NCBI RefSeq assembly: GCF_000308875.1 | Contig: NZ_BAGL01000124.1 | Coordinates: 62,001-126,000, forward strand | Length of the DNA: 64,000 nt | Direction of reading: 5' to 3' | From: Nocardia transvalensis NBRC 15921 | GTDB lineage: Bacteria; Actinomycetota; Actinomycetes; Mycobacteriales; Mycobacteriaceae | Part shown: positions 56,875 to 64,000 of the stretch, piece after piece | How the letters are laid out: each line of letters opens with the position of its first letter | Position numbering within the stretch: the first letter of the stretch is position 1 | Position numbers and translations under genes: made by a program | Notes under the pieces: model-generated | What the model was told of the DNA's origin: nothing | What the model saw: the letters and a program-made list of their open reading frames with translations, nothing else | The model's database searches: none

Positions 56875-57747
56875 ATGAGCACATCGTCCCACGCACTTCC
56901 CGGCGGAACCTGGACTCTCGGCGACCTGACCGTCACGCGCTTCGGCTACGGCGCGATGCAGCTCGCGGGCCCCGGCGTCCTGGGTCCGCCCGCCGATCGC
57001 GACGGCGCACTCGATGTTCTCCGCGAGGCCGCGGATCTGGGGATCACCCATATCGACACGGCCGGCGCCTACGGCCCGCGCGTCACCAACCAGCTGATTC
57101 GCGAAGCGCTGCATCCCTATCCGGACGCACTGCACATCGTGACCAAGGTGGGCGCCACCCGCGATCTCCAGGGCGGCTGGCCTCCCGCCCGGCGCCCCGA
57201 CGACCTGCGCCGCGCCGTCCACGAGAACCTCGAGGATCTCGGGCTGGACGCGCTCGACGTGGTCGACCTCCGGCTCGGCTACGCGCACGGGCCACAGCCC
57301 GGTTCGCTCGCCGAACCCTTCGAGACACTCGCCGAGCTTCAGCAGGAGGGCCTCGTCCGCCACCTCGGTGTCAGCAATGCGACGGCCGACCAGGTCACCG
57401 AAGCGCGGACGATCGCCCCGATCGTGTGCGTACAGAACATGTACAACCTCGCCCATCGCCACGACGACGACCTGATCGACGACCTCGCCGCCGACGGCAT
57501 CGCCTACGTCCCCTTCTTCCCCCTCGGCGGCTTCACCCCGCTACAGTCCGCGACCCTCTCCGCCGTGGCCACCCGCCTCGGCACGACCCCGATGTCGATC
57601 GCCCTGTCCTGGCTGCTCCACCGTTCCCCGAACATCCTCCTCATCCCGGGCACATCATCGACAGCACACCTCCGCGAGAACATCTCCGGCGCGCGAATCC
57701 CCCTCCCCGGCAAGGAACTCGACGAACTGGACACGATCGGCCACTAG
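56875..57747 (+). CDS. aldo/keto reductase
   Basis: 290-residue NADPH-dependent TIM-barrel reductase. HIDTAGAYGPRVTNQLIREA (Asp and Tyr), IVTKVGAT (Lys), VVDLRLGYAHG where the usual His aligns with Tyr, GVSNATADQVTEA and LLIPGTSSTAHLREN (cofactor binding). The changed fourth catalytic residue places it near AKR13-like enzymes. ATG 56875. Confidence 0.92.
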   Translation: MSTSSHALPGGTWTLGDLTVTRFGYGAMQLAGPGVLGPPADRDGALDVLREAADLGITHIDTAGAYGPRVTNQLIREALHPYPDALHIVTKVGATRDLQGGWPPARRPDDLRRAVHENLEDLGLDALDVVDLRLGYAHGPQPGSLAEPFETLAELQQEGLVRHLGVSNATADQVTEARTIAPIVCVQNMYNLAHRHDDDLIDDLAADGIAYVPFFPLGGFTPLQSATLSAVATRLGTTPMSIALSWLLHRSPNILLIPGTSSTAHLRENISGARIPLPGKELDELDTIGH

Positions 57748-57776
57748 CCGTCCGCGTCTTCCGCTGACTCGAGGCG

Positions 57777-58427
57777 TCAGCCGCGGTCGGGGTCGTGGGC
57801 GGCCTGGTATTCGACCTCGAGGGTGCGGTCGTGGCGGCGTTCGCGGACCTTCCACACGATCAAGGCGATCACGATGATCGCGACGACGGCGATCGCCATG
57901 CCGCGGCCGACGGTCTTCGCCACGGCCTCGTAGGACTGACCCGCGACGAATCCGAGGGTGACGAACGTGGCGCCCCAGACGATTCCGCCGACCGCGTTGA
58001 AGGCCAGGAAGCGGCGGTAGGGCATGCGGGAGGTACCGGCGAGGGCGGGCATCACCGCGCGGAAGAAGGCGGTGAACCGGCCCAGGAACACCGCCCAGCC
58101 GCCGCGGCGCGCGAGGAAATCCTGGGCGCGATCGAGCCGCCCGCGGTGCCGGTCCAGGATCGAGGCTCCCAGCAACCGCGGCCCGACGTGCTTGCCGACC
58201 TCGTAACCGACGCTGTCGCCGACGATCGCGGCGGCGATCACGACAGCGATCATGGCCCACAGCAGGACGTGCCCCTGGCTGGCGGCGACCCCGCCGAGCA
58301 CCGCCGCCGTCTCACCGGGAATCACGAATCCGACGAAGATCGCGTCCTCGGCGAACACCAGCGCGGTGACGACGAGATACACCCACACCGGGGCGACATC
58401 GAGAATCCGGTGCAGCACAGAGTTCAT
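57777..58427 (-). CDS. DedA family membrane protein
   Basis: 216-residue integral membrane protein. GFVIPGETAAVLGGVAAS, GDSVGYEVGKHVGPRLLGAS and FLGRFTAFFRAVMPALAGTS with MPYRRFLAFNAVGGIVWG are DedA/SNARE-associated motifs. Such proteins flip undecaprenyl phosphate or phosphatidylethanolamine. ATG 58427; the upstream extension is a shadow. Confidence 0.92.
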   Translation of the reverse strand: MNSVLHRILDVAPVWVYLVVTALVFAEDAIFVGFVIPGETAAVLGGVAASQGHVLLWAMIAVVIAAAIVGDSVGYEVGKHVGPRLLGASILDRHRGRLDRAQDFLARRGGWAVFLGRFTAFFRAVMPALAGTSRMPYRRFLAFNAVGGIVWGATFVTLGFVAGQSYEAVAKTVGRGMAIAVVAIIVIALIVWKVRERRHDRTLEVEYQAAHDPDRG

Positions 58428-58545
58428 GGGGGCCACGGTAATCGACGGCATCGGCACCCGTTCCGGTCCCGGCCCACCCCGCGAACCCCTCCGGTACCTA
58501 TCGACTACCGATGATCGGTCCCAGCCCGTCCGGGACACTGCGCGC

Positions 58546-59763
58546 GTGCAGCAGCAACCGTCTCCGCCGCAACCCATTCCCGGTCCGGGGGGTGAGGCCG
58601 GATCGCCCGCTGTCATCCCACCGTCGCGGATGCCGCACAGTGTCCGGGCGGCGCGGGCGATCATTGTCGTGATGGCCGCGATCGGGGTGAGCGGCACCGT
58701 CGCCTGGGCCGCTCTCGGAAACTCGTATGCGGCGGGCGGGAACGTCGTCGGGTACTTCTTCTTCTGGATGCTCGCGATCACCGCGTGCTTCTTCGGGAGC
58801 GGACGCGGCGGGGTACGCGTTGCCGCGACCGTGTTCGCCGTCCTGGAAGCGCTGGTCGGGCTCGGATCCGCAGCATTCGACACCGGCGTGACCCACCCCG
58901 GCCCGACGGGGCCCGGGCCCTTCTTCGTACGCCTGTCACCCGGACCCATCGGCTCGGTCGCGGCCATCGTCGTCATCGTCCTGCTGTACCGCGCGTCCGC
59001 CGGCCGATGGTTCCGCAGACCCACGACTATCGCCGGCGCCCGAGGCGATGTCGCGAATCATGGTGCGACCCTGAGCAATCCAACGTCTGCGACACATTCC
59101 GTCCAGGCAACCGAAGGAACAGCGGACAACGGCGTCTACTGCGCATACTGTGGCGCGACACCGGCTGCGCGGGTGGACTTCCGGGGACATCGGGGCCTGT
59201 TGATCGTGATGCAGTTCCGCCGCCAACCGGGGCCGTTCTGCCGCGACTGCGGGCTCGCCACGTATCGCCGCATGACCGTGGACAGCGCCTGGCTCGGCTG
59301 GTGGGGCCTGCTGTCGGTCGTCATCAATCCCACGACCATGCTGATCAACCTGCCTGCCCGTGCGACGGTGGCCGCGCTGGCGCCACCGGCGCCGGGCAGC
59401 CCGCGGCAGCCGATGGATCCGGGCAAACCGCTGCTGCATCGCCCGGCCGCGCTCGGGTTGCTGATACCGGTGACGATCGTCGCGAGCATCGTCACCGCCG
59501 TCGCCCTCCCCGCCGTCGCGAGGGACCGCCGCGGCTTGTCGGTCGGTGACTGCGTCGCCACGACCGACGGGACCAGGATGAGCTGGTCCGCATCCCAGCT
59601 GATGAAGCTCGACTGCGCGGAACCGCACGCCCAGGCACGAGTCGTCGCACGACTCGACGGGACCGAGGACACCTCCGGGTGCCTGCGCTACGAGGAGTCC
59701 GGCCGGTCGTATGTCATCTCCGAGGGCTCCACGACCTTCGTCCTGTGCCTGCACATGCTCTGA
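58546..59763 (+). CDS. zinc-ribbon membrane protein with LppU/SCO3897-like C-terminus
   Basis: 405-residue membrane protein. Pro-rich N-terminus, three hydrophobic segments (about 35-55, 62-82, 128-150), a zinc ribbon (CAYCGATPAARVDF, then PFCRDCGLATYRR), two further segments (about 245-270 and 305-330) and an extracytoplasmic end LSVGDCVATTDG, KLDCAEPHAQARVVARLDG that resembles the LppU/SCO3897 domain. GTG 58546 is the most natural start; the frame is open from 58252. Function unknown. Confidence 0.75.
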   Translation: MQQQPSPPQPIPGPGGEAGSPAVIPPSRMPHSVRAARAIIVVMAAIGVSGTVAWAALGNSYAAGGNVVGYFFFWMLAITACFFGSGRGGVRVAATVFAVLEALVGLGSAAFDTGVTHPGPTGPGPFFVRLSPGPIGSVAAIVVIVLLYRASAGRWFRRPTTIAGARGDVANHGATLSNPTSATHSVQATEGTADNGVYCAYCGATPAARVDFRGHRGLLIVMQFRRQPGPFCRDCGLATYRRMTVDSAWLGWWGLLSVVINPTTMLINLPARATVAALAPPAPGSPRQPMDPGKPLLHRPAALGLLIPVTIVASIVTAVALPAVARDRRGLSVGDCVATTDGTRMSWSASQLMKLDCAEPHAQARVVARLDGTEDTSGCLRYEESGRSYVISEGSTTFVLCLHML

Positions 59764-59777
59764 ACACCCGCTTACGG

Positions 59778-60341
59778 CTAACTGGCGAGTTTGGCTGTCG
59801 CCCAGACGTCGAGGGACGGGCGGTCGGCGGTGACCCACTTGTGGTAGCTGCGCTGGACGCTGTCGAACAGGCCGGTCAGGATTCCGTCGGGGGCGGCGGA
59901 GAGGTTCGGCATGCGGCCTTCGACGACGGCGATCTCGAGCTGGCTGTGCGGGGTGATGCACGCGAGGTAGCCGCCGCATTCGACCATCGGCCAGAAGTCC
60001 ACGCCGGCGGGTGCGTTGTCGGGCATATTGCACCAGTGACCTTCGAAGCGGCGGACGAAGACCTCGCCCACGAAACGGCCGAATCTGTCTATCGCCGAAC
60101 GGTTTTCGGGGGCCACCACGGCGCGGTAGTCGGGGAAGGTCTCGCGGGCGGTCGCCACCGCGGTCTGCAGTCCCTCGAGCGTCCACGGATCGTCGAGCGC
60201 CGCGACTCGCGGGGCATCCTGCTTGAAGAACATCGCGAACGCGGTGTCGCCGCCGGACAACCAGGCGAGGTAGTCCGGCTCGTGTTGATCGGCCGGTTCG
60301 CGGCGCTGTTCGGCCTTGGGCAGGACGTTGAGAATCCTCAT
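59778..60341 (-). CDS. hypothetical protein, 187 aa
   Basis: 187-residue soluble protein starting MRILNVLPKAEQRREPADQH. I do not recognise the family. It has aromatic-rich stretches (EGHWCNMPDNAPAGVDFWPM and SYHKWVTADRPSLDVWATA), suggesting a compact fold, with no membrane segment. ATG 60341 follows GAGGAGGAAA, a good ribosome site. Stands between convergent and divergent neighbours; the 182-bp gap to 60524 shows no clear repeat. Confidence 0.7.
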   Translation of the reverse strand: MRILNVLPKAEQRREPADQHEPDYLAWLSGGDTAFAMFFKQDAPRVAALDDPWTLEGLQTAVATARETFPDYRAVVAPENRSAIDRFGRFVGEVFVRRFEGHWCNMPDNAPAGVDFWPMVECGGYLACITPHSQLEIAVVEGRMPNLSAAPDGILTGLFDSVQRSYHKWVTADRPSLDVWATAKLAS

Positions 60342-60523
60342 GTTTTCCTCCTCGTTACCGAGTCAGCAAACCCTCGACAGACACGATCTCCTCCCGTACC
60401 GCTCACTTCGAAACGCTGGTGAGCCGGAATTCGAAGCGTACAACCCGAGACACCGGCTCGGCTCGAGCGAGATCAAACAGACACCCGAATGAGATCAGCA
60501 ATCATCCAGCGATCACAGTCACG

Positions 60524-61279
60524 CTATTGGGCGGTGTAGCCGCCGTCGACCAGGTGGTAGCTACCGGTGATGAATGTCGCCGCGTCGCTGACGAGGAAAG
60601 CGACCAGGCCCGCGACCTCCTGCGGGGTGCCGAGGCGGCCCAGAGCGTGCTTGTCCGCCAGGAACTTTCGGGTGTCGTCGTCCATGGTGTCCGCGAGCAA
60701 CGGAGTCTCGATGAAACCGGGGCCCACGGCCGTGACGCGAACACCCTGCGGCGCGTATTCGAGCGCGGCGTTCTGGGTCAGGCCGAGCAGGCCGTGTTTG
60801 GCGGTGACGTAGGCGGACGAATTCGCGAAGCCCACACTGCCGAGGATCGAGGCCATATTCACGATCGCTCCGCCACCCGCCGCCGCGACGGCCGGCAACT
60901 GCTCGCGCAGGCCGTAGAACACGCCGTCGAGGTTGACCGTCAGGACCGTGCGCCAGCTCTCGGCCGAGTACTCGCCGATCGGTGCGGTCTCGCCGCTGAT
61001 GCCGGCATTGTTGACCGCGATCCGGAGCGGTCCGAGCTCGCCGGCCGCCTCGACGCTGCGACGCACGACCTCGGGATCGGAGGCGTCGCCGTCGAAGGGG
61101 GCCGCCGTCCCGCCCGCGCCGCGAATCTCCTCGGCGACATCGGCGGCGTGTCCGGCGTTCAGATCGAACACCAGCACCGCCGCACCACTGCGGGCCAGCT
61201 CGAGCGCGACCGCCCGCCCGATGCCGGAACCACCCCCGCTCACGATCGCCGAGCGGTCTGCCACGTCGTATACAGCCAT
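60524..61279 (-). CDS. SDR family oxidoreductase
   Basis: 251-residue classical SDR. SGGGSGIGRAVALELA, NNAGISG, NMASILG with catalytic Ser, YVTAKH and PGFIETPLLA complete the set. Ends SYHLVDGGYTAQ. ATG 61279 follows GAGAGGAG. Similar to 3-oxoacyl-ACP reductase or levodione-reductase-like enzymes. Divergent from the adenylate cyclase. Confidence 0.93.
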   Translation of the reverse strand: MAVYDVADRSAIVSGGGSGIGRAVALELARSGAAVLVFDLNAGHAADVAEEIRGAGGTAAPFDGDASDPEVVRRSVEAAGELGPLRIAVNNAGISGETAPIGEYSAESWRTVLTVNLDGVFYGLREQLPAVAAAGGGAIVNMASILGSVGFANSSAYVTAKHGLLGLTQNAALEYAPQGVRVTAVGPGFIETPLLADTMDDDTRKFLADKHALGRLGTPQEVAGLVAFLVSDAATFITGSYHLVDGGYTAQ

Positions 61280-61453
61280 GTCCGACTCCTCTCCGAATGT
61301 CAGCACCGGATTTTTGGATTGTTCGCGTCGGAAGCGTCGAGCGAGCGTAGCTAGAGATTAGCTCAGCACGGGTAATCACGTCGATCGCGCGGAGCCCCGA
61401 TTCCCGGTGTGCAATCGGGTCGGCGCAGCGAGAGGTCCCTATACGCTGGCCGG

Positions 61454-63019
61454 GTGAAGAGTGAGCGGGACGGGGACGCGGCGGCCGAGGTGCCGCAGGG
61501 CGCAACGGAATACGGATCCGTTCTACTCGGTTCGCGCCGGGATTCCCCGGCGCGGCGCCGGGCCCGGGTTCAGCTGTTGCTCACGGTCTCGGTGGTGACA
61601 GCCAACGCGGTCGGAGTGGCCGTGGTGCTCCTGCTCGGCACCGTCGGAATCCCCAACCCCGACGTCTTCGCGGCCGAGGTGCGCGACGTCGCGTTCGTCT
61701 ATCTGCCGATCTACGTGGTGGCCGCGTTCGTCGTGGGGGCGTCGTTCGGCACCGCCGTCGTGTTGCGGATGCTTCGCTGGTCCACCGACACCGAGACGGC
61801 CCCCACCCAGGAGGAGGCCCGGTCGGCGTTCCGGGCGCCGTGGGTACTGACGACGATGCAGGCGGTTCTGTGGATCGTCGGCACGGCGTCGATGACCACT
61901 CTGTACGGACTGCGCGATCCGGAGCTGATTCCCAAAGCCCTGCTCGTATCGCTGTTCAGCGCCGCGGTCGTGTGCGCGGCGTCCTACCTGCTCACCGAAT
62001 TCGCGATGCGTCCCTACGCGGCCCTGGCGCTCGCGGCGCACCCGGCGATGCGGCGCCGCGGCCTGACCACGCGCTCGCTGGTGACCTGGCTGCTCGGATC
62101 CGGCGTGCCCGTGGCCGGTATCGTGCTCGTGGTCGCGTTCGGCGCTGCCGACGACCGCACGACCAAGCGGGATCTGCTGCTGTCCGTCGGCATCATCGGG
62201 GTGATGTCCTTCTGCACCGGCCTGCTGCTGACCTATCTCGGAACGGATCGGATCGGCGCCCCGCTCCGATCGGTGATCCTCGGAATGGAACGGGTGCGCC
62301 GCGACGGCCGCACCGAGACGATCGCCGTCTACGACGGCACCGAAATGGGTGAACTACAAGCGGGTTTCAATGCGATGGTCGACGGCCTCACCGAAAGAGA
62401 GCGGCTGCGTGACCTTTTCGGCAGGCATGTCGGGCCCGATGTCGTCCGCGCGGCGCTCGACCGGGGCGTCCAGCTGGGCGGCGAAACCCGCGATGTCGGA
62501 GTGCTCTTCGTGGACGTGGTCGGCTCCACGACGATGGCCAGCCGTCTCCCGCCTCACGAAGTGGTCGACACGCTCAACCGGTTCTTCGGCGTCATCGTCG
62601 CCGCGGTCCACCGCCGCGACGGCCTGATCAACAAGTTCGAGGGCGATGCCGCCCTGGCCGTCTTCGGCGCGCCCACCCCGCACCCCGACCCCGCCGGCGC
62701 CGCCCTCGCCGCCGCCGCGGAGATCACCCGCGAACTCGCCGCCGCGGACCTCGGAATCGAAGCCGGCGTGGGCGTCTCGTACGGCGAGGTCGTCGCCGGC
62801 AATATCGGCGCCGAGGACCGCTACGAATACACCGTGATCGGCGACCCGGTCAACGAATCCGCCCGCCTCTCCGAACTCGCCAAGCGCGACACCCGCCTCC
62901 CCTTGGCCTCCGAACGCGCCGTCACCGCCGCCACTGGCGAACAGCACTGGAAAGCCGTCGACAAGGTCGTCCTGCGCGGCCGGCAAGCACCCACCCAGCT
63001 GTACCAGCCCGAGGAGTGA
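61454..63019 (+). CDS. membrane-bound class III adenylate/guanylate cyclase with HAMP
   Basis: 521-residue signalling enzyme. Six hydrophobic segments (about 40-60, 77-100, 128-150, 160-182, 208-230, 240-262), a HAMP linker (about 262-318) and a cyclase domain (about 345-510). Metal Asp residues lie in VLFVDVVGSTTMAS and KFEGDAALAVFG; the substrate-determining Lys is in INKFEGD; VIGDPVNESARL is the second half of the site. GTG 61454 lies about eight bases after a TATACG box, so the message is probably leaderless. Same layout as mycobacterial Rv1318c-Rv1320c. Confidence 0.93.
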   Translation: MKSERDGDAAAEVPQGATEYGSVLLGSRRDSPARRRARVQLLLTVSVVTANAVGVAVVLLLGTVGIPNPDVFAAEVRDVAFVYLPIYVVAAFVVGASFGTAVVLRMLRWSTDTETAPTQEEARSAFRAPWVLTTMQAVLWIVGTASMTTLYGLRDPELIPKALLVSLFSAAVVCAASYLLTEFAMRPYAALALAAHPAMRRRGLTTRSLVTWLLGSGVPVAGIVLVVAFGAADDRTTKRDLLLSVGIIGVMSFCTGLLLTYLGTDRIGAPLRSVILGMERVRRDGRTETIAVYDGTEMGELQAGFNAMVDGLTERERLRDLFGRHVGPDVVRAALDRGVQLGGETRDVGVLFVDVVGSTTMASRLPPHEVVDTLNRFFGVIVAAVHRRDGLINKFEGDAALAVFGAPTPHPDPAGAALAAAAEITRELAAADLGIEAGVGVSYGEVVAGNIGAEDRYEYTVIGDPVNESARLSELAKRDTRLPLASERAVTAATGEQHWKAVDKVVLRGRQAPTQLYQPEE

Positions 63020-63084
63020 TGTAGGCGCTCGAGCTGGAATAGTTTGTAGGAGTACCGATTCCGCCGGAGCTGGAGAGACGAGCG

Positions 63085-63354
63085 ATGGAATCGCTCCCCA
63101 CTGCCGACAGTACGGCGACGACGCGGCAGCGATACCTCGATCCGGTGCTGGTCGTCGCCGGTGTGCTCGCGGTGGCCGGCGCCGCGCCGATGCCGACGAC
63201 CGGCCCCTGCTGCCCGACGAGGAATGGACCCGCGGGCCGCATGCGACTGTCCGAGGTGATGGGATCGACCACCTCAGCCATGACACAGTCCCGGGGAGCC
63301 TTCATCACTCTGGCTCCGTTCCTGACCGCCTTGCTGGGTCATTTCCTGACATAG
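63085..63354 (+). CDS. possible small membrane protein, 89 aa
   Basis: Frame of 89 codons after GGAGAGACGAGCG. It has a soluble start, a hydrophobic segment at about 20-35 and another near 74-88, with a Cys/Pro-rich middle. No family recognised. It is the only candidate gene in the 437 bp between 63020 and 63456; the remaining sequence holds promoter-like AT-richer parts and nothing else I can name. Confidence 0.35.
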   Translation: MESLPTADSTATTRQRYLDPVLVVAGVLAVAGAAPMPTTGPCCPTRNGPAGRMRLSEVMGSTTSAMTQSRGAFITLAPFLTALLGHFLT

Positions 63355-63456
63355 CGGGGGTGCACGCTCGCTGCACAGAATCGTTCTGATCGTAAGGATT
63401 TCCGCCACGGTCAGGGCTGCTCATGATGGGGGCGGGGACGGGCGAAGTGAGGGCGC

Positions 63457-64000
63457 ATGTACGACATTCGACGTCTGATCCTGTTACGCGATCTGGCGGA
63501 GCACACCACTATGCGGGCCGTGTCGGAGTTGCACGGCATCACGACCTCGGCGGTGTCGCAGCAGTTGCGGATTCTGGAGGAGGAGGTGGGTGCGGTGCTC
63601 ATGCGGCGGGAGGGCAGGGTGCTGCGGCTGACCCACGCCGGCCGGGTCCTGGTCGACCACACCGTGCGGGTGGTGGCGGCGCTGGAGGAGGCCGAGAGCG
63701 CGGTGGCGGCCACCGACGCGGCGGTGACCGGCGTGCTCACCCTGGCCACCTTCCGGACCGCGCTGCCGCAGCTGGCCCTGCCCGCCGCGGCGCGGTTGCG
63801 TGCCGAGTATCCGGGGCTGCGCGTGCGCCTGGTGACCCTGATGCCGGTGGATTCGGTCCCGGCCGTGCGCCAGCAGGACGTGGATCTCGCTGTGACGTAC
63901 TCGTATTCGTTCCGGGTGCGCGATCTGCCGCTCGGTCTCGGGTCCGAGTTCCTGATGAACGATCCGCTGGTGCTCCTCGCTCCCCCGGCGCTGCGCGACC
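63457..64000 (+). CDS. LysR family transcriptional regulator, 3' end outside window
   Basis: First 181 residues of a LysR regulator. HTH: MYDIRRLILLRDLAEHTTMR, ELHGITTSAVSQQLRILEEE; the effector domain starts GVLTLATFRTALPQLALPAA. Frame open to the window end. Target not visible; the neighbour upstream is the uncertain 89-residue ORF. Confidence 0.92.
   Translation, partial: MYDIRRLILLRDLAEHTTMRAVSELHGITTSAVSQQLRILEEEVGAVLMRREGRVLRLTHAGRVLVDHTVRVVAALEEAESAVAATDAAVTGVLTLATFRTALPQLALPAAARLRAEYPGLRVRLVTLMPVDSVPAVRQQDVDLAVTYSYSFRVRDLPLGLGSEFLMNDPLVLLAPPALRD

Noticed and set aside
1..64000. CRISPR arrays, tRNA/rRNA genes, insertion sequences, prophage or plasmid genes
   Set aside because: No regularly spaced repeats, no tRNA-like cloverleaf, no transposase or integrase reading frame was found by reading both strands.

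Overview
The window is high-GC actinobacterial DNA from a mycolic-acid-producing genus of the Mycobacteriales, most likely Nocardia. Evidence: an Lsr2 xenogeneic silencer, a PrpR-type propionate regulator divergent from prpD, a DUF3556 membrane protein, a secreted DUF8020-type protein with the layout typical of Nocardia, an LppU-like membrane protein, many GTG starts and leaderless-looking promoters, and many small TetR, MerR, MarR and IclR units. No tRNA, rRNA, CRISPR array, insertion sequence or prophage gene was found. The genus call is inference.

Layout. 0-3 kb: partial prpD divergent from prpR, then a SnoaL-like gene. 3-8 kb: DUF3556 membrane protein coupled to an unusual thiolase-crotonase fusion, then a flavodoxin. 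8-22 kb: mixed accessory genes (two dehydrogenases of the SDR and saccharopine types, a GH114 lipoprotein, a phosphotransferase, a lipase-family esterase, an aldehyde dehydrogenase beside a PucR regulator, MerR and TetR regulators with visible operators), then lsr2 and a small alarmone synthetase.

22.4-49.6 kb is the centrepiece: a catabolic island for an unidentified aromatic or alicyclic acid. It encodes a Rieske oxygenase with separate ferredoxin and reductase, an MhpB/LigB-type extradiol dioxygenase, two alpha/beta hydrolases suited to C-C bond cleavage, 2-keto-4-pentenoate hydratase, 4-hydroxy-2-oxovalerate aldolase and acylating acetaldehyde dehydrogenase. Together these form a complete meta-cleavage route to pyruvate and acetyl-CoA. 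A second arm activates acids as CoA thioesters (AMP-binding ligase, double CoA-transferase, enoyl-CoA hydratase, paired MaoC-like hydratases). Import is by a SsuA/TauA-type ABC transporter plus an orphan second binding protein and a Bcr/CflA-type MFS protein. Odd members are an M20-fold protein without its metal ligands, a 38-residue membrane mini-protein coupled to it, and an alpha/beta hydrolase without its nucleophile. Two paralogous IclR regulators lie in the island, and eight copies of a 17-bp palindrome near GGTCCGCTCAGCGGACC lie in front of its transcription units. A third IclR gene is divergent from the lower pathway.

49.6-64 kb: MarR-hydrolase and TetR-DUF1772 pairs with very clear operators, a Nudix hydrolase, an old-yellow-enzyme family protein, a STAS-ATPase fusion, an aldo/keto reductase, a DedA protein, a zinc-ribbon membrane protein, an SDR, a membrane adenylate cyclase and a partial LysR gene. 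Gene remnants occur at about 11.1, 51.1 and 54.0 kb.
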